Assembly (NCBI GenBank): GCA_040902745.1
Contig: JBBDWR010000018.1
Location: 1 to 64,000, forward strand
Origin: JBBDWR01 sp040902745
GTDB lineage: Bacteria; Actinomycetota; UBA4738; HRBIN12
DNA: 64,000 bases
Direction: 5' to 3'
This document shows, piece after piece, positions 41,943 through 50,336 of this stretch. How positions within the stretch are numbered: the first letter of the stretch is position 1; every line of letters starts with the position of its first letter. The notes under the pieces were generated by a model. That model was not told the DNA's origin. It ran no database searches and worked only from the letters and a program-made list of their open reading frames with translations. A program made the translations under genes and the position numbers.

Positions 41943-42801
41943 GTGAGCAGATTCCGGATCATCGCGGTCGCACTGATCGCCGTCACGATGCTCGCCGCAG
42001 GCTGCGGGAGCGACGAGACCGCCGAGCCAGCCGACAGCTCACCGAGCGCCGGCGCGAGCATCGGCGATGTTACGACCTTGACCGATGGGACACTCTTGGT
42101 CGCATCGTGTCTGGACTACCCGCCGTTCGAGTACTTCGAAGGGTCGGGCGACCAGCGAGAGCTCAAGGGCTTCGACGTCGACCTGATCACCGCCATCGCG
42201 GGGGAGATCGGGCTCGAGATCGAGTGGAAGAAGGCCAATTTCGACACGATCTTCACGGCGCTGCAGTCGAACCAATTCGATGCCGTCGCCGCGGCCTCGA
42301 CGATCACTGCGGAACGTCAGGTCGTCGTGGACTTCAGCGATCCGTATTACGCATCCCGTCAAGCCCTCACGGTGAACACGGAGGAAACGCCGGACATCAC
42401 GACGACGGACGATCTGGGAGACGGTGACACCGTGGCCGTCCAGAAGGGGACGACCGGCAAGATCTTTGCCGAGGACAATCTCGTCGACCAAGGGGTGGAG
42501 CTGAAGACGTTCGACCTCGCGCCGGACATGTTCACCGACCTTGAGGCCGGCGGTGTTCAGGGCATCATCAATGACGAGCCCGCGTCGATCGCCGAAGTGG
42601 AGAGCCGTCCGAGTCTCGAGGTCATCGAGCCGATCGACACGAACGAGAACTACGGCTTCGCGGTGTCCAAGGACAATCCGGAGCTGCTGGCGGCGATCAA
42701 CGCAGCGATGGCCTTCCTTGATCGCCGACGGAACGTACGCCTCGATCTTCTCGGAGTACTTCCCGGACGTTCCGGTTCCCGAGGAGTTCGCAGCGGCCTG
42801 A
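41943..42801 (+). CDS. Polar amino-acid ABC transporter substrate-binding lipoprotein, frameshifted near the 3' end
   Basis: An SBP_bac_3 lipoprotein with lipobox LAAGC (Cys21). PPFEYFEGSG, LKGFDVDLITAIAGEIG and FDAVAAASTITAERQ are typical. The GTG start is set by AGGAGGGGG. After AAINAAMAF (about 42715) the frame goes wrong: the expected C-terminal sequence IADGTYASIFSEYFPDVPVP continues one frame over to a stop at 42801, whereas the uncorrected frame runs to 42911 into the permease gene with unlike sequence. A one-base insertion near 42711-42720, real or from sequencing, explains it. Confidence 0.85.
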
Positions 42802-42830
42802 CCGTCGGACTGTTCGGACCTGCGATCGAC

Positions 42831-42865
42831 GAGGGCCCGCGCCTGCGTTCGGGGCGCGGGCCCTC
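42831..42865 (+). terminator. Strong hairpin between binding-protein and permease genes
   Basis: A perfect 13-bp stem (42831-42843 with 42853-42865, GAGGGCCCGCGCC) and 9-nt loop, without a T-run. Such hairpins after binding-protein genes often stabilise or attenuate the message so that more binding protein than permease is made. Confidence 0.6.
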
Positions 42866-42891
42866 TCGCGTCCGAGGAGGGAGGAACTCGA

Positions 42892-44040
42892 ATGGCAACG
42901 GTCACGGCTGAAGACAATCTCCTGCCACCCGAAACGAGGGGGACACCGTCCGCGTTCTCCTGGTCCGTGACCGTCGCGGGAGCAATGGCCGTCGGTCTGG
43001 TGCTCGTCGGCACGATCCTGATCCAGATCACGTTCGCACTCGGCCCCGCGACGGTCACCCCGCGATGCGTCGAAGCCGGGATCCGTCCGGACAACCCGGA
43101 GGAAACGGGCGCCGACGGAGTCTGCGACATCGTCGAGGGACTCGAATCGGGATCACAGACCGTGACGCTGTACCTCTCCCTGGGCATCGGGGCCTACGCG
43201 GTGGTTGCGGGATTCGGCGCCTATCGTTCGATGAGGACGCGCCGCCGTCGCGACCAGTGCATCGCAGGAGCGGCGCTGGGGATCCAGGCCATCGCGATCG
43301 CCGGTTTCATCTTGTGGTTCAGAACGGGCGAGATCGGGATCTTCTTCTTCCAGTTCGCCAACGCACATTTCCTGCAGGGAACCTTCGACGCCTTCGCCCG
43401 AGGCGCGGTCAACACGATGAAGCTGGCCGTCGTCGGTGAGCTGGGCGGGATCGCGATCGGCCTGATCTTGGCGCTGCTCGCGATCTCGAAACGTGCGGTC
43501 GTGCGTGCCCCTGCTCGTGCGTACATCAATCTGTTCCGAGGCACCCCCCTGATCCTGCAGTTGTCGCTCGCCTACTTCGGCGTGATCCTCGGCTTGCAGA
43601 TCCAGGCAGGGGCGATCACCGTCGCGATGATCGTGCTCGCCCTCAATACGGGTGCCTACGCGGCGGAGGTGTTCCGTGCGGGCCTGCAGTCCATCGAGCG
43701 GGGTCAGATGGAGGCGGCACGTTCGCTCGGGATGAGCTATCTGCAGGCGATGCGCTACGCGATCGTCCCACAGGCGGTGCGGCGCGTGATCCCACCCCTG
43801 ATGAACGAATTCGTGATCTTGATCAAGGACACCTCGCTGGTGGCCGTGCTGGGGCTGACCTTCGCCGAGTACGAGCTGTATGCGACCGGTCGTGAGCTGT
43901 ACTCCACCAACCTCAACGCCACTCCCTTCATCGCGGTTGCGATCGCCTATCTGGTGGTGACCCTGCCGTTGATCGGCCTGGTCAACATCGCCGAGCGGCA
44001 CCTGCGAAGCGGACTCGTGGGTATCGGAGGTGAGCACTGA
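42892..44040 (+). CDS. Polar amino-acid ABC transporter permease
   Basis: A 382-residue membrane protein. An N-terminal part with two or three membrane segments and an extracellular loop (Cys-containing, about 55-80) precedes the His/Glu/Arg/opine-type permease domain (about 155-375). The EAA loop reads EAARSLGMSYLQAMRYAIVP (about 275). GAGGAGGGAGG lies before the ATG. Its stop overlaps the ATPase start by 1 bp. Ligand likely a polar amino acid, from family. Confidence 0.92.
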   Translation: MATVTAEDNLLPPETRGTPSAFSWSVTVAGAMAVGLVLVGTILIQITFALGPATVTPRCVEAGIRPDNPEETGADGVCDIVEGLESGSQTVTLYLSLGIGAYAVVAGFGAYRSMRTRRRRDQCIAGAALGIQAIAIAGFILWFRTGEIGIFFFQFANAHFLQGTFDAFARGAVNTMKLAVVGELGGIAIGLILALLAISKRAVVRAPARAYINLFRGTPLILQLSLAYFGVILGLQIQAGAITVAMIVLALNTGAYAAEVFRAGLQSIERGQMEAARSLGMSYLQAMRYAIVPQAVRRVIPPLMNEFVILIKDTSLVAVLGLTFAEYELYATGRELYSTNLNATPFIAVAIAYLVVTLPLIGLVNIAERHLRSGLVGIGGEH

Positions 44041-44783
44041 TGCCGAACGACGACGGATCGTTGATCAAGCTCGACGGGATCCACAAGTGGTTCGGGGATA
44101 CTCACGTGCTCAAGGGTGTGGATCTCGCTCTCGATCCCGGCCAGGTGCAGGTGATCGTCGGGCCCTCGGGATCCGGCAAGTCGACGCTGCTGCGGTGTGT
44201 GAACCTCCTCGAGCTCCCGACGGAGGGCCACGTCTGGTTCGACGGCAACGACATCACGGACGTCCGTACGGACATCAACGGGGTTCGCACGAACATCGGG
44301 ATCGTGTTCCAGGCCTACAACCTCTTCCCGCACATGAACGTCCTAAAGAACATCACCGTCGCCCTCGAGAAAGTGTTGAACGTCACGTCCGGCGAGGCGA
44401 AGGAGCGGGCGATGGAACAGCTCCGACACGTCGGGCTCGACGATCGCGCGGACGCCCATCCCGGGCAGCTCTCGGGCGGGCAGCAACAACGGGTCGCGAT
44501 CGCCCGCGCGCTCGCGATGCGGCCGCGGCTGATGCTCTTCGACGAAGTGACGTCCGCGCTGGATCCCGAGCTCGTAGGTGAGGTGCTTGCTGTCATCCGA
44601 GAGCTGGCCGAGGAAGGCATGACGATGATGGTCGTCACCCACGAGATGGGGTTCGCCCGTGAGGTCGGGACCTGGATGGTGTTCATGGACGACGGCGTGA
44701 TCGCGGAGCGTGGGGAGCCAAAGGCCATGTTCGCGAACCCCCAAACGGAGCGGCTCCAGACGTTCCTGTCCCAGGTTCTTTGA
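44040..44783 (+). CDS. Polar amino-acid ABC transporter ATP-binding protein
   Basis: A 247-residue ABC ATPase of the GlnQ/HisP group: Walker A GPSGSGKST (about residue 40), Q-loop FQAYNLFPHM, signature LSGGQQQR (about 143), Walker B LMLFDEVTSALD, and the switch His in VVTHEMGFA. Completes the importer begun at 41943. TGATG and 1-bp overlaps couple it to the permease before it and the cupredoxin after it. Confidence 0.95.
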   Translation: MPNDDGSLIKLDGIHKWFGDTHVLKGVDLALDPGQVQVIVGPSGSGKSTLLRCVNLLELPTEGHVWFDGNDITDVRTDINGVRTNIGIVFQAYNLFPHMNVLKNITVALEKVLNVTSGEAKERAMEQLRHVGLDDRADAHPGQLSGGQQQRVAIARALAMRPRLMLFDEVTSALDPELVGEVLAVIRELAEEGMTMMVVTHEMGFAREVGTWMVFMDDGVIAERGEPKAMFANPQTERLQTFLSQVL

Positions 44784-45223
44784 TGCCCGAAGGCTCGGTG
44801 GCCCATCGCGCCGGAGCGCGGATGTGCGTGGTGTTTGCCCTGGTGGCGTGCCTGGCAGCCTGCACCGAGGGCGCGCCCCGGCGGCCCGACCCGTCGTTCT
44901 CCCCGCAGCGCCAGCCGGAGGTGGTCGGGTTCAACGACGATCCCTCGCGGCCGTACGTTGTGACCGCGATCGACTACCACTTCCACGATGCGCACCCCAG
45001 CCTGCCGATCGCGCCGGACCGGAGATTGATCGTTCGCAACCAGGGAGCAAACACCCACAACGTCTCGTTCCCCGGCACCGACTTCTCCGAGAACATCAAG
45101 CCGGGGGCCGACGTCGTGATCGTGGAACCGGGTCGGTTGCTCGGCGGCCCCGGACGCTACCGGCTCGTGTGTGTGCTGCACGCGGATCGCGGGATGTTCG
45201 GGACGGTCGTGATCGAGGACTAG
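44783..45223 (+). CDS. Cupredoxin (plastocyanin-like) lipoprotein
   Basis: A 146-residue lipoprotein: signal peptide with lipobox LAAC, short linker, then a cupredoxin domain. Type 1 copper ligands are recognisable: His in NTHNVSFPG and the C-terminal CVLHADRGM (Cys-x2-His-x4-Met). Cupredoxins transfer electrons or bind copper outside the membrane. The gene starts inside the ATPase stop codon, so it belongs to the amino-acid importer operon, an unexpected partner. A TTG at 44780 is an alternative start. Confidence 0.82.
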   Translation: MPEGSVAHRAGARMCVVFALVACLAACTEGAPRRPDPSFSPQRQPEVVGFNDDPSRPYVVTAIDYHFHDAHPSLPIAPDRRLIVRNQGANTHNVSFPGTDFSENIKPGADVVIVEPGRLLGGPGRYRLVCVLHADRGMFGTVVIED

Positions 45224-45653
45224 TCACATCGGGCGGGTCACGACAGTTGCGGATCGGAGACAAAGAAAAGGACGGGCCGGAGGACCTTTGGAGCCGCTCG
45301 CGCCTTCCCCATACGCGAGCGTTGTCTACTCGGTCACTCCGACCCGTCACGTGGGGCCCGGGTGTTGGCGTTCTCCCGTGACGCGGTTGGTGCCTCAGTG
45401 ATCCGCGGGCTCCCTCAGAAGCGAACTCCGTCGTGTGCCTCGCCGATCACCGTGACGCGAACTTGCGTCTCGGGATCCCGTTTCCACCCGGGACCGGAGC
45501 GAAGCCTAGCCAGGCGTGTGAAGTGTGTCAACTTGATGTCTTCGCGTGTGCTGCAATACGAAACGACCCAAACCGCAGCTAGTCGTCGTGTACGTCGTTC
45601 GGGAGAAAGAGTGACACGTTCGAATCCGATCCGCTGGTTGCTTCGGTTCCGTT
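45224..45653. other. Non-coding region between convergent operons
   Basis: About 430 bp between two convergent operons with no supported gene. GTTCGAATCC near 45620 looks like a tRNA T-arm, but no acceptor stem or anticodon arm fits. No clear terminator hairpin with T-run was found by eye. Confidence 0.5.
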
Positions 45654-46748
45654 CTACATCGTCGTGTGACGTTCGTCATGATCGATCGCTGGTGCGATCG
45701 TGTCGGCAGAGAGACGATAGAACGTCGGTGGACCGGACAGCGCGACGCGAACCGTCACGCCTTCTCGCACCTCCGGATGCGCGCCGATCAATCGCGCCTC
45801 GATCGTCGAGCCGTCGGAGAGTTGCGCGCGCGCCATCTGATCGTGTCCGTAGAACTCCACATGCACGACGCGTGCATCGCCGAGAGGATCGGGTTCGAGA
45901 GCGATGCTCTCGGGCCGCAACAGGATCCGCGTGGACCCGTCGGGCTGCCCCGGGGCGGGGATCATGCCGAGCGGTGTCGCTGCCGTTCCACCCGACACGG
46001 TGCCCGACACGAGGTTCGAACGACCGACCAGGGAAGCCACTGCCAGGTCGAGGGGGTCCCCATACACGTCATGAGGTGCCCCGATCTGGAGCACCCGTCC
46101 GGAGGCCATGACCGCGATCCGATCGGCGACGGAGAGGGCTTCTTCCTGGTCATGGGTCACGAAGACGGCCGTCGTGCCGGTCTCTCGTTGGAGCCGTCTG
46201 ACATCGTTGCGGACATCAGTTCGGAGCTGTGCGTCGAGATTGGAGAAGGGTTCGTCCAGCAGGAGGACATCGGGAGCCGGGGCCAAGGCCCGAGCGATCG
46301 CGACTCGTTGTTGCTGTCCACCGGACAGCTCGTGGGGCATCCGGTCGCCGAGCTCTTCGAGCCGTACGAGCGAAAGGACTTCGCGAACGCGCGCTGTGGA
46401 TCCGGGACCGCGCGACAGACCGAAAGCGACGTTGCGGCGAACATCGAGGTGCGGGAACAGCGCCCAGTCCTGGAACACCATGCCGATCCGACGGTCCTCC
46501 GGTTGTACCCACGCCGTGCCGGCGACGCGACGATCCGCCACGTCGATCGTACCGGCGTCGGGGCGATCGAGGCCGACGATCAGACGCAACGCCGTCGACT
46601 TGCCACACCCGCTCGGGCCTAGCAGGACCAGCAATTCACCCGGCAGCACCTCGAGATCGAACCCGTCGAGGGCAACGGTGTCGCCGAACCGCTTGTGCAG
46701 ACCGCGGCAGATGACGAGCGGCTGGGATCGCACGGAGACGTCGCTCAC
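45654..46748 (-). CDS. Ferric iron ABC transporter ATP-binding protein (FbpC-like)
   Basis: A 364-residue ABC ATPase with C-terminal TOBE-like domain. Walker A GPSGCGKST (about residue 42), Q-loop FQDWALFPHL, signature LSGGQQQR, Walker B VLLLDEPFSNLD and switch His in VFVTHDQEEA are intact; the C-terminal 120 residues carry ILLRPESI. The GTG start overlaps the permease stop by 4 bp. Sequence type matches Fe3+/Fbp or similar iron and polyamine systems; the neighbouring binding protein makes iron most likely. Confidence 0.9.
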   Translation of the reverse strand: MSDVSVRSQPLVICRGLHKRFGDTVALDGFDLEVLPGELLVLLGPSGCGKSTALRLIVGLDRPDAGTIDVADRRVAGTAWVQPEDRRIGMVFQDWALFPHLDVRRNVAFGLSRGPGSTARVREVLSLVRLEELGDRMPHELSGGQQQRVAIARALAPAPDVLLLDEPFSNLDAQLRTDVRNDVRRLQRETGTTAVFVTHDQEEALSVADRIAVMASGRVLQIGAPHDVYGDPLDLAVASLVGRSNLVSGTVSGGTAATPLGMIPAPGQPDGSTRILLRPESIALEPDPLGDARVVHVEFYGHDQMARAQLSDGSTIEARLIGAHPEVREGVTVRVALSGPPTFYRLSADTIAPAIDHDERHTTM

Positions 46749-48382
46749 TCCGGTCGAACCTCTCGGATCTCGATCCTGCCTGCGAGAAGGAACAAGGGGA
46801 CACTGCAGATCGCGATCAGGAGCAACGCCGGAGCGGCGGCGCGCGAATACAGACCAGCCGAGGCTCCGGTCCAGATCCGTGTCGCGAGCGTCTCGAATCC
46901 CGTCGGTCGCAACAGCAGCGTCGCGGGAAGCTCCTTCATGGCGGTGAGGAACACGAGTGCGACACCCGCCAGTGCGGGACGCGCCACGAGTGGGAGGACG
47001 ACGCGTCGCAGGACTCGTGCCCGCGATAGCCCCAACGTGCGCCCTGCATCCTCCAGTGAGGGATTGACCTGGAGGATCGCCCCGCGGAGCGGTTCGCTGA
47101 CCTGCGGAAGGAACAACACGACGTAGGCTCCGATCACCAACGGGAGGCTCTGGTAGATGCCGGGAGCGTAGTTGGCCGCGAAGAACACGAGGGACAACGC
47201 GACCACGATACCCGGCAGCGCGTAGCCGACGTACGACACACGCTCGACTCCGCGGGAAAGTGTTCCGGGAAATCTCCCGGCCAGCAGTGCCACCGGGAGG
47301 GCCGCCGCCAACGCCACGAGTGCGCCACCCGCCGAAACCAGGAGGGCGTTGGCGGCCGCCCCCATCGTGAGGTTGAAGGGGGTCCCCGCGGTGAGGCCGC
47401 GGGCAAGCCAGTAGGCGAGCACCGTGACGGGAAGAACGAGCGCGGCGAGTGTGACCGAGGCGGCGAAAACAACGGCAAGGATCCGCCAGCGACCGAGAGC
47501 GACAGGACGCAGCTTTGGGGCCGCTCCCGTGCCGGCCCGATAGTAGCGGGCACGTCCACGGGCTCGCTGTTCGAGCGCCAGCACACCGAGCGCCAGGGCA
47601 ACGAGGATCAAAGAGAGGATCGCCGCGGGGGTGCGATCGAACGCTGCTCGGTACTGCAGGAAGATCGCCTGGGTGAACGTCTGGTAGCGCATGAGCGAGA
47701 CGGCGCCGAAGTCGTGGAGCGTATAGAGGGCCACGAGCAGCCCGCCCGCGACGATCGACGGTCGAAGCATGGGAAGTGTCACCCGCAGGAACACTCGCCA
47801 GCGGCTCTGGCCCAGAGTTCGGGCTGCCTCCTCGAGGGCGGGGTCCAGACCGCGGATTCCCGCGGCAACCGTGAGGAATACGTATGGATAGGTGAAGAGG
47901 GTCAGCGCCAAGAACGCGCCCGGGAACCCGCTGATGTCGGGGAGCCGATCGGTCCCGAACGGGGTTTCGACCAGCTGCTGAAGGAGCCCCCGAGGGCCGA
48001 GTGCCGAGAGGAGGGCGAACGCTCCGACGTAGCTCGGGAACACGAGTGGCAGCGCGAACGCCACTGCCCAGAAACGGCGACGAGGCAGATCGGTGCGCAT
48101 CACGAGCCACGCGGCCGTCACACCGATCGCGACCGATGCGGCGGTCACCGCCGCTGCGAGGACGAGCGTGCGCACGGTGAGCCACACGGTCCGGTCGCGC
48201 AGGATCAGATCCCAACTCGCCGGTGTCGCCTCGGCCGCGCGCAGCGCGAGGTAGACCAGCGGCAGGGAGAGGGCGACCGCGACGCAGAGAGCCGCGATCG
48301 TGAGGACCGGAGGCAGACGCCGGATGGGTCGATCACGCCGGTCGTCGAGAGGGGCTCCTTCGACGACCGGCGTGCGACTCAC
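46745..48382 (-). CDS. Ferric iron ABC transporter permease (FbpB-like, two fused permease domains)
   Basis: A 545-residue membrane protein with about 12 hydrophobic segments in two homologous halves, each with an EAA loop (LEEAARTLGQSRWRVFLRVT and LEDAGRTLGLSRARVLRRVV). One fused protein serves where other importers use two subunits, as in Fbp/Sfu iron systems. GTG start at 48382 with GGGAGGG before it. Middle gene of the minus-strand operon. Confidence 0.92.
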   Translation of the reverse strand: MSRTPVVEGAPLDDRRDRPIRRLPPVLTIAALCVAVALSLPLVYLALRAAEATPASWDLILRDRTVWLTVRTLVLAAAVTAASVAIGVTAAWLVMRTDLPRRRFWAVAFALPLVFPSYVGAFALLSALGPRGLLQQLVETPFGTDRLPDISGFPGAFLALTLFTYPYVFLTVAAGIRGLDPALEEAARTLGQSRWRVFLRVTLPMLRPSIVAGGLLVALYTLHDFGAVSLMRYQTFTQAIFLQYRAAFDRTPAAILSLILVALALGVLALEQRARGRARYYRAGTGAAPKLRPVALGRWRILAVVFAASVTLAALVLPVTVLAYWLARGLTAGTPFNLTMGAAANALLVSAGGALVALAAALPVALLAGRFPGTLSRGVERVSYVGYALPGIVVALSLVFFAANYAPGIYQSLPLVIGAYVVLFLPQVSEPLRGAILQVNPSLEDAGRTLGLSRARVLRRVVLPLVARPALAGVALVFLTAMKELPATLLLRPTGFETLATRIWTGASAGLYSRAAAPALLLIAICSVPLFLLAGRIEIREVRPE

Positions 48383-48419
48383 GCGACCCTCCCGTGGGGA
48401 CGCTCGTTGGGCTGGGGGA

Positions 48420-49460
48420 TCACAGCATCCCCACGTCCGCCAGCAGCACCAGCGTCGGTTGGAGCTGCCCACCGAGTTCCGAGAGGTCGATCTGCGGGCC
48501 GCGGAACCGTTCGAGCGGGATCAGTTCCTTCGGGGGTTCGGCTCCGCTTGCGGGAACGGTCGGGTACTCCCACGTCCGCGTCGTGAAGTATTCCTGCCCA
48601 GCGGGAGAGGTGAGGTAGTCGACGAATGCCTCGGCCTCCGTTGCGTGCTCGGAGCTGGTGAGGATGCCGACTCCGGCTGCGTTGATCATCGCGCCCGGGT
48701 CGCCCGCCTCGAAGTAGTGGTTCTCGATCGGAAGCTCCCCGTCCTCCGCTTCGACCTCGAATTTGTAGTAGTGGTTCACCAAGCCGACCTCGACCTCTCC
48801 GGCCGCAACCGCTCGGGTCGTCGCGCCGTTGTCCTCGTAGAAGACGGGATCGTTGGCCATGATGCCTTGCAGCCATGTCCTGGTGGCTTCCTCGCCCTCC
48901 GTGATCGTCATCGCGGCGACAAACGCCTGGAACGACGAGTTGGTAGGAGGCAGGCCGATCCGTCCCTTCCATGCCGGGTCGGTGAATCCCTCCACCGCTG
49001 TCGGGAGAGCATTGGGATCCACCTCGTCCGTGTTGTAGACGGCAACCCGGCCGCGACCGGAGGTGCCGACCCAGTCGCCGTCGTCGGCGCGGAAGCGTGG
49101 TTCTACGCGGTCAACCAGGTCGGTCGGGAGGGGGGCGAGCAGCTCTGCTTCATCCACGGCTCCCAGGGACCCCGCGTCCTGGGAGAAGAACACGTCTGCG
49201 GGGGAGGAATCTCCCTCCTCGACGAGTGTGGCAGCGAGCTCTGCGGAGTCCCCATACCGAACCTCCACCGGGACTCCGGTTTCCTGCGTGAAATCCTCGA
49301 ACAGGTCGGCCACGAATTCTTCTTCGCGTCCGGTGTACACGGTGAGGCTTTGCGGAGTCGCGTCGATCTCTTCGGCGGCGGGTTGTTCCTCCCCCGAACA
49401 GGCGGTCGCCAGGCCGAGAACGAGCGTTATCGCGAGTAGGAGCTTGGCAGAAACCGACAT
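48420..49460 (-). CDS. Ferric iron ABC transporter substrate-binding lipoprotein (FbpA-like)
   Basis: A 346-residue lipoprotein with lipobox LATAC (Cys21) and a type II binding fold: LTVYTGREEEFVADLFEDF at the start, FFSQDAGSLGAV, and NHYYKFEVEAE with the two adjacent Tyr that bind Fe3+ in FbpA/IdiA proteins. First gene of the operon. The promoter carries a DtxR-like dyad, so it should be repressed when iron is ample. Confidence 0.92.
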   Translation of the reverse strand: MSVSAKLLLAITLVLGLATACSGEEQPAAEEIDATPQSLTVYTGREEEFVADLFEDFTQETGVPVEVRYGDSAELAATLVEEGDSSPADVFFSQDAGSLGAVDEAELLAPLPTDLVDRVEPRFRADDGDWVGTSGRGRVAVYNTDEVDPNALPTAVEGFTDPAWKGRIGLPPTNSSFQAFVAAMTITEGEEATRTWLQGIMANDPVFYEDNGATTRAVAAGEVEVGLVNHYYKFEVEAEDGELPIENHYFEAGDPGAMINAAGVGILTSSEHATEAEAFVDYLTSPAGQEYFTTRTWEYPTVPASGAEPPKELIPLERFRGPQIDLSELGGQLQPTLVLLADVGML

Positions 49461-49511
49461 CCCGTCTCTCCCTTGTCAGGTATCCCGAACGCCAGTCGTT
49501 CAGGGCCCCGA

Positions 49512-49542
49512 AATCCTACTGACTACATAGGATTCACGACAA
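49512..49542 (-). promoter_or_regulatory. Iron-transport promoter overlapped by a DtxR-like operator
   Basis: On the minus strand TTGTCG (49537-49542) and TAGGAT (49513-49518) are 18 bp apart. A dyad AATCCTA (49512-49518) / TAGGATT (49528-49534) covers the spacer and -10 box. Its size and arrangement recall DtxR/IdeR operators, though the sequence differs from the IdeR consensus. Confidence 0.65.
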
Positions 49543-49582
49543 GGGATTCGAACGGATTTCCACAGAAGGCGGGCAGCGGATC

Positions 49583-50251
49583 TCAGCGAGCTTCGACCCA
49601 GAGGTTGTCGGAAAGGTGTGCTCCGAGAGCGACTCCTTCTCCTCCGACCTTAAGGGACATCGTCCCGTCGGGAGCGACCGAGTGGACCTCGATCACGGCA
49701 CCCGGCATCAACCCCGACTCCTCGAAGAACCGCATAACGTCGAGTTCGAGTTCGAGATCCTCGGTGAGCCGGCGCAGCGTTGCCGTGTCCCCGCTCGCGA
49801 CGTCGCGCAGCGCGACGAGCCCCTCGTAGTCGACCTCGTTGGCCGACCCCGGGATCGGATTGCCGTGCGGGCAAGCGCCGGGATCGTCGAGGATCACGAC
49901 CATGCGCTGCTCGACCTCGTCGGAGATCACGCGCTCCCAGCGCTCGGCCTCTTCGTGTGCCTTGTGCCATGGCAGACCGATGATGCGGATCAAGAAGTGT
50001 TCGGCGAGACGGTGGCGGCGCACGAGGACGCGAGCGAGGGCATCCCCCTCGGCGGTGAAACGGAGTTCGCGGCCCGAGCTCTCGAGAAGCCCATCCCGAG
50101 TGAGGCGCTTCACCGCTTCGGACACCGAGGCGCGGGAAACGCCCATCCACTCCGCGAGTCTCGCCTGTACGAGCGGGATCGATTCCTCGGCCATCTCGTA
50201 CAGAGCCTCGAGGTACTCGGCGGCGGCATGAGGTTGCGTGGTCGTCGACAT
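49583..50251 (-). CDS. DtxR/IdeR-family metal-dependent repressor
   Basis: A 222-residue regulator. A winged-helix DNA-binding domain (residues 1-65, with the helix-turn-helix LAEWMGVSRASVSEAVKRL), a metal-binding dimerisation domain (HRLAEHFLIRIIGLPWHKAH then EVEQRM and CPHGNPIP) and a C-terminal SH3-like domain (about 150-222) are all present. Metal ligands of the family (Met/Cys, Glu, His) appear conserved. The minus-strand TACGAT (50258-50263) is 6 nt before the ATG, a leaderless pattern. It lies directly upstream of the iron importer in the same direction, a likely target. Confidence 0.9.
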   Translation of the reverse strand: MSTTTQPHAAAEYLEALYEMAEESIPLVQARLAEWMGVSRASVSEAVKRLTRDGLLESSGRELRFTAEGDALARVLVRRHRLAEHFLIRIIGLPWHKAHEEAERWERVISDEVEQRMVVILDDPGACPHGNPIPGSANEVDYEGLVALRDVASGDTATLRRLTEDLELELDVMRFFEESGLMPGAVIEVHSVAPDGTMSLKVGGEGVALGAHLSDNLWVEAR

Positions 50252-50280
50252 CGACCCATCGTAGCGAGCGTTCGGCCCGG

Positions 50281-50295
50281 GTGACGCGGCGTCAC
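50281..50295. promoter_or_regulatory. Palindrome between divergent dtxR-type gene and polA
   Basis: GTGACGCGGCGTCAC, 7-bp arms around one base, in the shared 85-bp promoter region. Possible operator; no regulator assigned. Confidence 0.35.
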
Positions 50296-50336
50296 GCCGC
50301 CCGGCGTGTTCGGTAGGGACGTCTAGTATCGGCGGC

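Noticed and set aside
45600..45660. GTTCGAATCC resembling a tRNA T-arm
   Set aside because: No matching acceptor stem or anticodon arm could be folded around it.
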